Assembly (NCBI GenBank): GCA_025146135.1
Contig: CP102255.1
Span: forward strand, 1,178,001-1,242,000
Source of the DNA: Anaerotruncus colihominis
GTDB lineage: Bacteria > Bacillota > Clostridia > Oscillospirales > Ruminococcaceae
Length of the DNA stretch: 64,000 nt
Direction: 5' to 3'
In this document: one piece after another, positions 44,237 to 52,851 of the stretch
Layout of the letters: each line of letters opens with the position of its first letter
Numbering within the stretch: position 1 is the first letter of the stretch
Notes under the pieces: model-generated
Seen by the model: only the letters and a program-made list of their open reading frames with translations
Told to the model about the DNA's origin: nothing
Database searches by the model: none
Translations under genes and position numbers: made by a program

Positions 44237-44416
44237 TTAAAAAGTTTGTTTTTCAGAGTTTTTGATTATGATTTCTAGTTTTTCAACATCAACGATATGC
44301 GTTAATTTACATTTAGGGCAGAAAAGAGGAAAATTTCTTAATACCGTATTATAAAATACTTGAACCCTCGTCTTTCCGTTACAAATTGGATATTTTATCC
44401 AATATTTTTCAAGCAT
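44237..44416 (-). CDS. Cysteine-rich KTR-domain protein, 59 aa
   Basis: Carries the pattern PICNGKTRVQV, then NFPLFCPKC and a hydrophilic end, i.e. the cysteine-rich KTR family often found next to mobile resistance genes; here the first Cys pair is reduced to a single Cys. AAAAGGAG precedes ATG 44416. It is the first cargo gene after the attenuator. Function unknown. Confidence 0.75.
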   Translation of the reverse strand: MLEKYWIKYPICNGKTRVQVFYNTVLRNFPLFCPKCKLTHIVDVEKLEIIIKNSEKQTF

Positions 44417-44439
44417 AATATTTCTCCTTTTGCGCAAAA

Positions 44440-44480
44440 AAATGCAGGTCAATTCTCAACATGAGCATTGACCTGCATTT
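44440..44480 (-). terminator. Second attenuator hairpin in the cargo leader
   Basis: 14-bp perfect stem AAATGCAGGTCAAT/ATTGACCTGCATTT; on the minus strand seven T follow. Located 24 nt before the KTR gene start. Confidence 0.85.
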
Positions 44481-44575
44481 ATACATATAATACTACAACA
44501 AAATTAAGGCATAGTTTTTATACTATGTCTATACGTCGTTAGTTTTGTTGTATAGCATACGCAAAATAAGCATGA

Positions 44576-44600
44576 CAAAAAAGCCCATATTGAAAATGGG
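44576..44600 (-). terminator. First attenuator hairpin after the leader peptide
   Basis: Minus-strand stem CCCATTTTCAATATGGG followed by CTTTTTT, 25 nt after the leader stop codon. With the leader peptide upstream this forms a transcription attenuator. Confidence 0.75.
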
Positions 44601-44624
44601 AAAAATCTTTTTTGATTTCAATGC

Positions 44625-44651
44625 TTATCGAATACGCATGCTATGTAACAT
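44625..44651 (-). CDS. Leader peptide MLHSMRIR (attenuator)
   Basis: A very strong ribosome site (GGGGGGA, 6-nt spacing) drives an 8-codon frame, ATG 44651 to TAA 44625. Followed by an intrinsic terminator and then a second one before the cargo genes. Ribosome stalling by an antibiotic on this peptide could prevent termination, as in other drug-inducible resistance leaders (inference). Confidence 0.7.
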   Translation of the reverse strand: MLHSMRIR

Positions 44652-44675
44652 AAACATTCCCCCCTTTTATATAAT

Positions 44676-44703
44676 ATTATATACAAAAGCAGCTTGTTGT
44701 CAA
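44676..44703 (-). promoter_or_regulatory. Promoter of the resistance-cargo unit
   Basis: Minus-strand TTGACA (44698-44703), 16-bp spacer, TATAAT (44676-44681): close to consensus and about 25 nt from the leader peptide start. Confidence 0.85.
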
Positions 44704-44797
44704 CATATATATATGAATTATTTTGGCTAACTGATAGAACTATGTAGACATATCCAAGAAGAAAGGGGAACAGTAAAATGTAATAGGGTGAATAACT

Positions 44798-45151
44798 ATG
44801 GCAAAAAGACCAGTACCACGATACGACTTTAAGGCTTTTGGGGCAGCGATAAAGGCAGCGCGTGAGGGATGCAAGGAGAGCCGCAAGAAAGTAGGCGACG
44901 AAATGTTTATCTCGCCGCGCTACCTTGCGAACATTGAGAACAAGGGGCAGCACCCAAGTTTACAGATATTCTTTGAGCTGATACAGCGTTACCATATATC
45001 CGTAGACCAATTCCTTTTAGAAACGCCGCCGGAGAAGAACACGCAGCGGCGGCAGCTTGACGCGCTTCTTGACGGTATGAGCGATACAGGCATACGGATT
45101 GTAACCGCAACGGCAAAGGAGATTTCCGAAGTCGAAAAAGAGGGCGAATAG
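44798..45151 (+). CDS. XRE-family helix-turn-helix regulator, 117 aa
   Basis: Cro/CI-type HTH at about residues 12-70 (FGAAIKAAREGCKESRKKVG, then ISPRYLANIENKGQHPSLQI) with a short helical C-terminus. This protein type is a fixed part of Tn1549-like elements and regulates transfer. An AGGGTGA site precedes ATG 44798. The next region is an oriT-like repeat upstream of mobC. Confidence 0.85.
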   Translation: MAKRPVPRYDFKAFGAAIKAAREGCKESRKKVGDEMFISPRYLANIENKGQHPSLQIFFELIQRYHISVDQFLLETPPEKNTQRRQLDALLDGMSDTGIRIVTATAKEISEVEKEGE

Positions 45152-45293
45152 GAATGTCCGACTTAAAACTGAACAGGATTTAGAAAGCGTTGTAATCTTT
45201 TTTGAGGTTGCAGCGTTTTTCTTTTGCGTAAGTTTGGCAAAATCGCTTTTTCTCCGTAGTAGGTGATAAGAGCCTAAAGGATAAAAACATTCG

Positions 45294-45392
45294 TAGCAAG
45301 CATAGGAAGCGGGTACCACTTCCGTATTTTCGCCCTCCCGCGCTGCGGCGCGTCGGTTGAAAATTGCTTGTTGGGAAGTGTCCCAAACCCTC
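45294..45392 (+). other. oriT-like repeat, copy A
   Basis: Begins TAGCAAGCATAGGAAGCGGG, contains the inverted repeat GGAAG-CGGGTACC-ACTTCC, then ends with TTGGGAAGTGTCCCAAACCCTC (palindrome TTGGGA/TCCCAA). The same order occurs on the minus strand at 52743-52842. Position directly upstream of mobC and the relaxase gene fits a transfer origin. No nick experiment or exact nic site can be deduced. Confidence 0.65.
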
Positions 45393-45418
45393 GGAACGGA
45401 AAGGAAAGGAGCGAACAC

Positions 45419-45748
45419 ATGGACGGACGCAAAAGGACAGTGCAAATCAAATTCAGAGTGACGGAAGCGGAACGGGATTTAATACTGGAAAAAATGAAGC
45501 TCGTACCCACCCGGAACATGGCGGCGTATCTGCGGAAGATTGCCATTGACGGGTATATCATTCAGATAGACCACGCCGATATAAAGGCTATGACCGCAGA
45601 GATACAGAAAATCGGTGTCAACGTCAACCAGATAGCACGCCGCGTAAACGCGACGGGGAACGCATACCAAGAGGACATAGAGGAAATAAAGGGGGTGCTT
45701 GCGGAGATATGGCGGTTACAAAGATTAAGCCTATTAAAAGCACTCTAA
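45419..45748 (+). CDS. mobC: MobC-family mobilisation protein, 109 aa
   Basis: Accessory relaxosome protein: ribbon-helix-helix-type N-terminus (QIKFRVTEAERDLILEKM) and the MobC signature INVNQIARRVNATGN-like at residues ~60-75. AAAGGAG precedes ATG 45419. It overlaps the relaxase gene by 40 bp, implying coupled translation, and lies 26 bp after the oriT-like repeat. Confidence 0.88.
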   Translation: MDGRKRTVQIKFRVTEAERDLILEKMKLVPTRNMAAYLRKIAIDGYIIQIDHADIKAMTAEIQKIGVNVNQIARRVNATGNAYQEDIEEIKGVLAEIWRLQRLSLLKAL

Positions 45749-47055
45749 GCAAAGCCCTTGACTATATCGAAAACCCGGACAAGACGGACGGGAAAATGCT
45801 TGTGTCCTCTTTCGGTTGCTCCTATGAAACGGCAGATATTGAGTTTGAATATACCCTGTCGCAAGCACTCCAAAAGGGGAACAATTTAGCCTTTCATCTG
45901 ATACAGTCCTTTGAGCCGGGGGAAGTCGATTATCAGAAAGCCCATGAAATCGGAAAGCAGCTTGCCGACGCGGTAACAAAGGGGCAGCATGAGTATGTAC
46001 TCACGACGCACATTGACAAAGGACACGTCCATAACCATATCATTTTTTGCGCGGTGAACTTTGTAGACCACCATAAATACAATTCCAACAAAAGGAGCTA
46101 TTACGGCATACGGAACATGAGCGACAAGCTGTGCCGGGAAAATGGCTTGTCCGTTGTCGTCCCCGGCAAGGGCAGCAAGGGAAAGAGCTATGCGGAGTAC
46201 CAGGCAGAAAAGACGGGTACAAGTTGGAAAGGCAAGCTGAAAACCACTGTTGACGCGCTTATCCCCCAAGTTTCCAGTTTTGAGGAATTGCTAACGCGGT
46301 TACAGGCGGCGGGCTATGAGATAAAGCCGGGGAAATATGTATCATGCCGCGCCCCCGGACAGGAACGCTTCACCCGCCTTAAAACCCTCGGCGCAGACTA
46401 TACAGAGGAAGCCGTAAGGGAACGGATAGCGGGCAGACGGACAAAGGTGGCGAAAGCTCCCAGAGAGCAGCGCGGCGTGTCGCTGCTTATCGACATTGAG
46501 AACAGTATCAAGGCAGCGCAGAGTAAGGGCTATGAACAGTGGGCGAAAATCCACAATCTGAAACAGGCAGCTAAAACAATGAATTTCTTGACGGAACATA
46601 AGATTGAGCAGTACGCGGATTTAGTCAGCCGGATTGAGGAAATGGCAGCGGAAAGCGGACAGGCGGCAGACGCATTGAAGAACGCCGAAAAGCGGCTTGC
46701 GGAAATGGCGGTGCTTATCAAGAATGTTTCCACCTATCAAAAGACAAAGCCTGTCTATGACGCATACCGCAAGGCAAGGAACAGGGAGAAGTACCGCGCC
46801 GGACAGGAACAGGCAATTATCCTCCATGAAGCCGCCGTAAGGTCACTGAAAGCGGCGGGCATTGCGAAGCTCCCGAACCTCGCCGCGCTGCAATCGGAGT
46901 ATGAAGCCCTCCAAGCGCAGAAAGAAGCCCTTTACGCCGACTATGGAAAATTGAAAAAGAAAGTCCGGGAATATGATATTATCAAGCAGAACATTGACAG
47001 CATTTTACAGGCAGACAGACAGCCGGAACGGGAAAAGGAAACAGAACGCGGATAA
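45709..47055 (+). CDS. MobP-type relaxase, 448 aa
   Basis: Nicks oriT and stays attached to the 5' end during transfer. The N-terminal relaxase domain has Tyr20 in ALDYIENPDKT as the likely nucleophile and the metal motif HIDKGHVHNHIIF near residue 102 (three His). Further motifs: SYYGIRNMSDKLCRENGL. The C-terminal ~200 residues are a long coiled coil. Intact, unlike the relaxase remnant at 16854. Confidence 0.92.
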   Translation: MAVTKIKPIKSTLSKALDYIENPDKTDGKMLVSSFGCSYETADIEFEYTLSQALQKGNNLAFHLIQSFEPGEVDYQKAHEIGKQLADAVTKGQHEYVLTTHIDKGHVHNHIIFCAVNFVDHHKYNSNKRSYYGIRNMSDKLCRENGLSVVVPGKGSKGKSYAEYQAEKTGTSWKGKLKTTVDALIPQVSSFEELLTRLQAAGYEIKPGKYVSCRAPGQERFTRLKTLGADYTEEAVRERIAGRRTKVAKAPREQRGVSLLIDIENSIKAAQSKGYEQWAKIHNLKQAAKTMNFLTEHKIEQYADLVSRIEEMAAESGQAADALKNAEKRLAEMAVLIKNVSTYQKTKPVYDAYRKARNREKYRAGQEQAIILHEAAVRSLKAAGIAKLPNLAALQSEYEALQAQKEALYADYGKLKKKVREYDIIKQNIDSILQADRQPEREKETERG

Positions 47056-47118
47056 GGATAGCAAAATCCCCGCCGCTGTGCTATGATAGGGCTATCAAAA
47101 AGCAGAGGAGCGTTGAGC

Positions 47119-47370
47119 ATGGAAAACCAGAAAATGCCGGAATATGAAACCATACGCGCCGCCGTTGCCGGGGAGAAATGGGCGGTGGAGAAAGTCGTGG
47201 ATTGCTACAAGGACGAAATCGACAGGCTATCGACGGTAGCGGTCAGACAGCCAGACGGAAGCACGAAACAGGAAATCAACGAAGATATGCGCCAGTCTAT
47301 CACAAAGAAGCTGATAGAAGCCCTCCCGCAGTTCCCGCTTGAAGAAATGGAAAAGGGAAATGTCAGATAG
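47119..47370 (+). CDS. Short helix-turn-helix-like protein of the ICE, 83 aa
   Basis: Same small family as 42006-42266 (MPEYETIRAAVAGEKWAVEKV, DCYKDEIDRLS). GAGGAG precedes ATG 47119. Ends this plus-strand unit, followed by a strong terminator. Confidence 0.65.
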   Translation: MENQKMPEYETIRAAVAGEKWAVEKVVDCYKDEIDRLSTVAVRQPDGSTKQEINEDMRQSITKKLIEALPQFPLEEMEKGNVR

Positions 47371-47381
47371 GCAAAAAAAGA

Positions 47382-47426
47382 ACAGGGCGCGGAAGCCAGT
47401 ATATGACTTCCGCGCCCTGTCTTTTT
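47382..47426 (+). terminator. Terminator after the relaxase unit
   Basis: 14-bp perfect stem ACAGGGCGCGGAAG/CTTCCGCGCCCTGT, 11-nt loop, followed by CTTTTTAT. It separates the plus-strand unit from the convergent minus-strand genes. Confidence 0.92.
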
Positions 47427-47547
47427 ATGGGTGCTGTTTTCGTGAATGTTACGCAGTAGAACGCCATTTTCGGGGGTAAAGGTATAAAGTATCGCCTATC
47501 CGATTTTCACGCCCGGAAAGCCCTGTAAATCAAGGGATTTTCCGCAC

Positions 47548-47913
47548 CTACTGCGTAACAGGGGTGCGTCTTTTCCTCATGCGCTCGGCAGCTTGTCTGC
47601 GGGTGATACGCTTCCGGCAGACGGGGCAGTATTTGACACTGTTAGAGGTTGACGCAAAGAACGCGCCGCACTCGGTACACTTCTTCTTGTCCCCTGTCTG
47701 GTAAAGCTCCGCATAGAGTAGCCTGTCGGCGGGAAGCACCGCAGCCCGGAACCACTTGCAGAGAAGCGAATAGGAAATGAGCTGCGGACAAACGCACTCG
47801 TCCCCGTCGTCCAGTAAGATACAGTTCCCGTTATCATAATTGCAGCACGTCCGGCGCACAAGGGCGTTGACTTTCCGGCTCTGGGGCGGCGTCAGCCGCT
47901 TAACCCCGTTCAT
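47548..47913 (-). CDS. Cysteine-rich VLP-domain protein, 121 aa
   Basis: Contains 10 cysteines arranged as CC...C...CVCP and a terminal zinc-ribbon pair CTECG and CPVCR, matching the cysteine-rich VLP family of ICE backbones. Its ATG overlaps the upstream stop (ATGA). Function unknown, perhaps nucleic-acid binding. Confidence 0.75.
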   Translation of the reverse strand: MNGVKRLTPPQSRKVNALVRRTCCNYDNGNCILLDDGDECVCPQLISYSLLCKWFRAAVLPADRLLYAELYQTGDKKKCTECGAFFASTSNSVKYCPVCRKRITRRQAAERMRKRRTPVTQ

Positions 47914-48122
47914 ACTTCATCAGCGGCGTAAATGGGAAGCTCTGCAAATTCCGCTTCGGTCAAAGCGTCCACTTTGGAAAGGGTGCGCTTTGCAAGCTCC
48001 CGCATATCCGCGTCCATGTAGGGCAGCGCGGCGTTGACATTCTCAATCAAAGCCCGCTTGCCGCCCTCGTTGTAAATGCTCAAAAGGTTTGTTTCTTCAA
48101 CAGTCAGTCTAATCATGCTCAT
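47910..48122 (-). CDS. Transposon-transfer assisting family protein, 70 aa
   Basis: MSMIRLTVEETNLLSIYNEG and the PYMDADMRELAKRTLSKVD segment match the short transposon-transfer assisting family. Overlaps both neighbours by 4 bp, so it is part of the long minus-strand transfer operon. Biochemical role unknown. Confidence 0.7.
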   Translation of the reverse strand: MSMIRLTVEETNLLSIYNEGGKRALIENVNAALPYMDADMRELAKRTLSKVDALTEAEFAELPIYAADEV

Positions 48123-49072
48123 ACCTCCATATCGTGATTTTTTGTTTTTGCCGCCGCCTTTTTCGGGGCGGTCTTTGCCTTGTCTGCTTTAAGCTGCGCC
48201 CGGATAGAGGGGCGGGGCTTCCTTATCTTCCTGTCCCGGTTCTCCCCCTTGTCAATCAGCGCATACGTCCCATGTCTGCCCTCGATTTTGGAAAAGGCAA
48301 GGGTCTTGTAGGGCAGCATGGAGAAAAGGCGGTCAGTGTCCTTTGTGGCTGCAAGCTGCATGAACGCCGGGGAAAGCTCTACCATGAAATGGGTCTTGTT
48401 GGGGCTGTTCGGCGTGTCGTGCCGCTTCATTTCCCGTACAATGCGCCGCGCTTCCGTTTCAATCAGCCCGTCCCGCAATGCGGCGATATGCGCCTTGAAA
48501 TCCCCCGGCGGAAGCTGCTCCCGGCTGCGCCGTTCTTCCTGTAAGAGCGATTGCAGCGCGTCCGGGTCGTTGGGTACGGCTTCAAAGCGTTCAAACTTTC
48601 CAAGCTCATAATCGGGATTGCCGTTGAAAAACTGTCCGGCGGGTATCTCCCGTTCCCCATGCTCATAAATCAGCTTCACCGTATCGGCGGGCAGCTCCTT
48701 TTCCTTGACGCGCTCATAATGTTTAGCGTAGTCCAGTTCGTACAGATTGCCCTTGATTTTCCCGCGCTCCGTCCCCGTTAGCTCGATTGCATAGGCAAGG
48801 ACGCGGTCGCTCGTCTGCTCCATGTAGAAACGCCATGTGTTGTGGGGCGCGGTGTCTTTGAGGAAAACGTCGCGCTCCCGGAAGCAATGCGTCCCGGACG
48901 GGCGGCAGAACCACAAAAGGGTCTTGTCCTCCTTGCGGGGGCTTGCCGCCGCCTTTGCGATAATCTCCTTGTCAATCTCCAAGTCGCTCTGGTAAAAGCC
49001 TGTGTTCTGCTTCATAACCGCATTGAGGGAAGCGAACAAATCCACGTTCTCAAATTTACTCTGTTTCGGCAT
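48119..49072 (-). CDS. Uncharacterised ICE backbone protein, 317 aa
   Basis: Family function unknown. The middle part (RFYMEQTSDRVLAYAIELTG to LYELDYAKHYERVKEKELP) and the C-terminal basic tail with the SIRAQLKADKAK motif, also seen at the end of the preceding 1187-aa protein, link the two. It lies 3 bp after that gene. No membrane segment or signal peptide. Confidence 0.65.
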   Translation of the reverse strand: MPKQSKFENVDLFASLNAVMKQNTGFYQSDLEIDKEIIAKAAASPRKEDKTLLWFCRPSGTHCFRERDVFLKDTAPHNTWRFYMEQTSDRVLAYAIELTGTERGKIKGNLYELDYAKHYERVKEKELPADTVKLIYEHGEREIPAGQFFNGNPDYELGKFERFEAVPNDPDALQSLLQEERRSREQLPPGDFKAHIAALRDGLIETEARRIVREMKRHDTPNSPNKTHFMVELSPAFMQLAATKDTDRLFSMLPYKTLAFSKIEGRHGTYALIDKGENRDRKIRKPRPSIRAQLKADKAKTAPKKAAAKTKNHDMEV

Positions 49073-49075
49073 GGG

Positions 49076-52000
49076 TCAGCTCCTTTCCAAATCCTGTAAT
49101 TTCTGCTTTGCGTTTTTCTTCTGCGCCTTTTCCTTGTCAGCCCTAAGCTGCGCCCGGATAGAGGGCTTCTTTTCCGGCTTCGCTTCCTTGCCGCGCTCTT
49201 TGTCGGCTTTGACCGCGTTAGCCAGGTCAACAAGGGAAATTGTTTCTCCCGCCTTAACCTTTGCTTCCAGTTCGTCAACGGTAGGGGTGTTGTTGATGAT
49301 ACCGTCAAAGTTGTTGTCGTTCTGCTCTACGGTGTCCTCGATATGCTTCAAGGGGTTTGCCTTTTCCGGCTGCTCTGCGGCAACAGCAAACGCCCGCGTC
49401 CCGTTCCCCATAATCAGATACTTTCCGTCGTCCGACTGGTGGTGAAAGCCATATCCGGCGGCTTCTATCTGCTCCCGGCTCATGGCGGTCACATGGAAAG
49501 TCCCCCTCGGTGTCTGGATTGTTTCGCCCGTTGTCAGCTCGTCCGGGGTAAGCTGCTTCTGCTCCTGTAAAAACTCCGGCACTTGCCGGAAGCCTACGCT
49601 GTCAACGTAATGCGCGGTGTCCTGTCCGTTCTGATGAAGCACTACCACGTCCGAAACGGAAAGGCTGTGTCCCTTAAAATCTTTTGGGTGGTCGATATTG
49701 AAGCGGGTATAAATATCTTCAAGGGAAGTTTCCGGCGCAAGGGGCGCGGAATAGACAAGCTCATAGTTCGCTTTATCAACCACATTTCCCGCCGCCTGCA
49801 GGCGGTCGTAAGGCTCAAAGCGGAAGTCCCTTGTTTCGTCCCCGCCCTTTATCTGGTAAATGGAAAAGGTGTCCTTGTCCTGTCCGGTGGTCTGCGCCGT
49901 TTCCTGTGCCTTTGCGTAAAGCTGCTTTACGTCGCCCTCGGTCAGCTCGCCGCTTTTGAGCTGCCCCATAAGCTCGCGGCATTTCTCCGGCGTTCCCGTA
50001 TAAAGCACGTCGCCCATTTTCGCCCGCCCGTTCTCCTGTGTCACATAGGCTTGCAAGAGGTGGCTGTTTTCCCGGCTGTCGCTGTAAGGGTTCCGGCGCA
50101 CTCTGTAAATCGTTTCCGGGGTAAAGGCTTCTTTCGGGGCTGCTTCCGGCTTTTCTTTCCCGGCTGTATCTGCTTTTTTCGGGGCTTCCGGCTGTGGCGC
50201 GGCTTCTTGTCCCTCTCTGGTGGGCTGCTCCTGTCCGGCGGTCTGCTCCTTGTCCTGTGCCTTTTGCAGCTCCGCAAAATTCGCGTCTATGGAATTGATA
50301 ATCTCGGCGGCTGCGCTGCGTATCGTTTCAAGGGAGCTTTTCAGCTCGGACAGCTCCCGCCCGCTGCTCCACCCGGCGACATAGCCGAAAGAATAGTCCG
50401 ACGTGTCAAGCCCGTAATGTTGGCAGACGGTATAGGCGACGCTTTCCGCTTCGACTTCGCGGGTGCGGCGGTCAACGCGGGGTTGCTCGTCCTTTGGCGC
50501 GTTGAGGTCAATGTCGTGCAGCTTCGCATGGGCGATTTCGTGAATGGCGGTCTTTAAGGTCTGTAATTCGCTCATGCCCTCGTTGATAGCAATGCGCTTG
50601 TCCTCCAAGTGGTAGTAGCCATGAGAGCCGCCCTCGATATTCTCAAAGGCGATAGGAACGGGGGAAGTCTTTTCAAGGGCTGCGAAAAAGTCCTTATAGC
50701 GGTCAACGTCGCCTGTCAGTTCGTCAACGGCAATGTCCGGCAGTTCCTTTCCCTCGGTCTGGGAAACGTCAAAGACGGATACCACCTTGTAGGCGGGTAT
50801 GGTGATTTCCTTTTCCTCGGTGACGGGCTTTCCGTCCTTGCCGATTATGGGCTTCTGCGTGTGCGGGTCGATTTTCTGCATTTCCTGTTTGATTTTATAG
50901 GGCGACGGGGCAATGATTTTAATTCCCTTTTGCCCTCTCATCACATTTCGCTCAAAGTTGTTCTTCCAAGCGGAAAAGCCCGCCAAAAGGGAAGCGTCCG
51001 GCTTCTGCATGGCGATAAGGACGGTGTTTCGGAAGCTGTAATTATGGAATTTTGACATGACTTTCAGATATTCCTTGTAACGCTCGCTGTCAAAGAGTTC
51101 CGTAATGCCCTGTTCCAGACGGTCGGTAATCTCTTTTAATTTCTCGGCGGGCTTCCCGGCTGTCAGCACGATAGGGATAACCGGGTGCGGCTCCTGTGGC
51201 TGCTCTGCGGCGGTTCGGGCGGTCTGCTCTGTGGCGGCTGCGTCCATAAAGGTCTTGTCCTGTCCGCCGCGTTCCGGCTGTGGGAAGCTCATAACGCGGT
51301 ATTCTTTGGGTATCTCGTTTTCCGTTCCCCGATACCATTCGGTAAAGGTGTTCTGATTGTTATAGATATAGCCCTGTTCGGTAAACTGCCCCTTATCCTT
51401 GCTAACTGCGTCCCGCCCGTATTCTTCATACTTGAAATATTTCTTTGCTTCTTCGGGAAGCTCCAGCTCGTCCAGTTCGTCGATAAGATAATAACCGTAA
51501 TCTTCTTCGCTGCGGACAGTGGGATAGAGCCAGTAACAGTCAAGGTTTTGTGCAAGGTTGATAAGGTCTTTCATGCTTCCGGCATACTCGCCATGTGTAA
51601 CCGCCGCCGCAAATTTATCCTTGTCCCCGTCACTCTGCATTTCCAGAAGTTTTCCAAAATAATTCAGCTCGTCCATGCTTGCGCTTTGGATAACGGAAAG
51701 CGGCAAGTCAAAGGGGCAGTCCTCCGTAGAAGAATACCCGTTGATGAAAAAATCCTGCGGATTGTCTGCGGTAATGCCGACGCTTTCCATAGCCGCATGA
51801 AGCTGCTCTGTTGTGGTCGGCATGGGAAGCCACACGCCGCCCGGTTTGCCTGTTTCAAAGCGGCTGCGGCTGTCGATAAGAATTGAAAACTGCTCGTTTA
51901 TGGTTTCACGCTCCTTTCTCTGTTCGGTGTCCTGTGGCGGCTCTGCTGTGGTGGGGGCTGCTTTTTCAGCGGTAGGCTGCGCCCGTTCCTCGCCCTCGAT

Positions 52001-52639
52001 AGCATAGCCCGGTAAAAGCTGCCCGTTTACTTTGAAATGCTCTGCATACTCTGGCGGGATAGGCGGCGATACCTCGGTGAATAAATGCTGATAGGCTTTG
52101 ATACGCCCATTCAGATATTTTTCCATAGCTGCCTTGTCTGCAAAGACTTTCCTTTCCTGTCCGGCGATTTTTGCCTGTCCGTAATTGTGGGGGCTGTTGG
52201 TGTAAATACTCCATGAAAGCGTCCACGAATAGGGAATGGATTTCTCTTTTTCCCTGTCATACCGGGTATTCTCGGATATGTGGTAGCGCATTTGGTAGAC
52301 GCGGTTGCTGATGTGCTTCCCGTAGTCCGTAGCTTCCCACTGGTTCGCGGTATGCGTAGCTTCGGGTGTCCTCACATACTCAATGGCTTTGTCAATGGCA
52401 AGGGTCTTTCCCGCCTGTTCGTCCCATGCCGCCGCCTGTTCTTGCAAGGCTTCAAAAGCTGCCTGTTCAGCCGCCGCGTATTCTTCCCGCAATGCCTGTA
52501 ACTGTTCTAAGGGCAGGGCGGTAAGCCCGGAAAGGTCAGCGGTCTGTTCCTCAAAATAAATATTTCGCTCTATCCGCATACTGTCAGCCGGGTCTAACTT
52601 GTCACGCTCAAACATGGAGTAACCTTTTTTCTTTTCCAT
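49076..52639 (-). CDS. ArdA-ArdC-YodL-DUF4316 fusion, anti-defence type protein, 1187 aa
   Basis: Multi-domain protein. About residues 255-385 resemble ArdA antirestriction (GVWLPMPTTTEQLHAAMESVG, YSSTEDCPFDLP). About 505-640 is an ArdC N-terminal ssDNA-binding type (YSFRNTVLIAMQKPDASLLAG), and TLKTAIHEIAHAKLH near 690 is an HExxH metallopeptidase site. YodL lies around 920-1030 and a DUF4316-type end (NFDGIINNTPTVDELEAKVK) at the C-terminus. In related elements these modules are separate or partly fused. Likely enters or acts early in the recipient to blunt restriction (inference). AAAGGAG precedes ATG 52639. Confidence 0.8.
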   Translation of the reverse strand: MEKKKGYSMFERDKLDPADSMRIERNIYFEEQTADLSGLTALPLEQLQALREEYAAAEQAAFEALQEQAAAWDEQAGKTLAIDKAIEYVRTPEATHTANQWEATDYGKHISNRVYQMRYHISENTRYDREKEKSIPYSWTLSWSIYTNSPHNYGQAKIAGQERKVFADKAAMEKYLNGRIKAYQHLFTEVSPPIPPEYAEHFKVNGQLLPGYAIEGEERAQPTAEKAAPTTAEPPQDTEQRKERETINEQFSILIDSRSRFETGKPGGVWLPMPTTTEQLHAAMESVGITADNPQDFFINGYSSTEDCPFDLPLSVIQSASMDELNYFGKLLEMQSDGDKDKFAAAVTHGEYAGSMKDLINLAQNLDCYWLYPTVRSEEDYGYYLIDELDELELPEEAKKYFKYEEYGRDAVSKDKGQFTEQGYIYNNQNTFTEWYRGTENEIPKEYRVMSFPQPERGGQDKTFMDAAATEQTARTAAEQPQEPHPVIPIVLTAGKPAEKLKEITDRLEQGITELFDSERYKEYLKVMSKFHNYSFRNTVLIAMQKPDASLLAGFSAWKNNFERNVMRGQKGIKIIAPSPYKIKQEMQKIDPHTQKPIIGKDGKPVTEEKEITIPAYKVVSVFDVSQTEGKELPDIAVDELTGDVDRYKDFFAALEKTSPVPIAFENIEGGSHGYYHLEDKRIAINEGMSELQTLKTAIHEIAHAKLHDIDLNAPKDEQPRVDRRTREVEAESVAYTVCQHYGLDTSDYSFGYVAGWSSGRELSELKSSLETIRSAAAEIINSIDANFAELQKAQDKEQTAGQEQPTREGQEAAPQPEAPKKADTAGKEKPEAAPKEAFTPETIYRVRRNPYSDSRENSHLLQAYVTQENGRAKMGDVLYTGTPEKCRELMGQLKSGELTEGDVKQLYAKAQETAQTTGQDKDTFSIYQIKGGDETRDFRFEPYDRLQAAGNVVDKANYELVYSAPLAPETSLEDIYTRFNIDHPKDFKGHSLSVSDVVVLHQNGQDTAHYVDSVGFRQVPEFLQEQKQLTPDELTTGETIQTPRGTFHVTAMSREQIEAAGYGFHHQSDDGKYLIMGNGTRAFAVAAEQPEKANPLKHIEDTVEQNDNNFDGIINNTPTVDELEAKVKAGETISLVDLANAVKADKERGKEAKPEKKPSIRAQLRADKEKAQKKNAKQKLQDLERS

Positions 52640-52742
52640 TCATTCGCTCCTTTCTGAAATGGCGGCGCACCGCCGCGCTTTTGGGGTTCGCCCCGTACTA
52701 CGGTGGGCTGTGCGTTATGCCAACAATTTTTTCATTTTTTTA

Positions 52743-52842
52743 GAGGGTTTGGGAAACTTCCCAACAAGCAAAATCCCCGTCCGGCGCGTCAGCGGCAGGA
52801 CAGGGATTTACGGAAGTGGGTACCCGCTTCCTATGCTTGCTA
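52743..52842 (-). other. oriT-like repeat, copy B (inverted)
   Basis: On the minus strand it reads TAGCAAGCATAGGAAGCGGG, then TACCCACTTCC, a variable middle, and TTGGGAAGTTTCCCAAACCC. It matches copy A (45294-45392) over about 100 bp with a diverged centre. It lies just upstream of the ArdA-ArdC fusion gene, as copy A lies upstream of mobC, so it may also be a shared promoter or operator region. Confidence 0.65.
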
Positions 52843-52851
52843 TTCAAGTTT

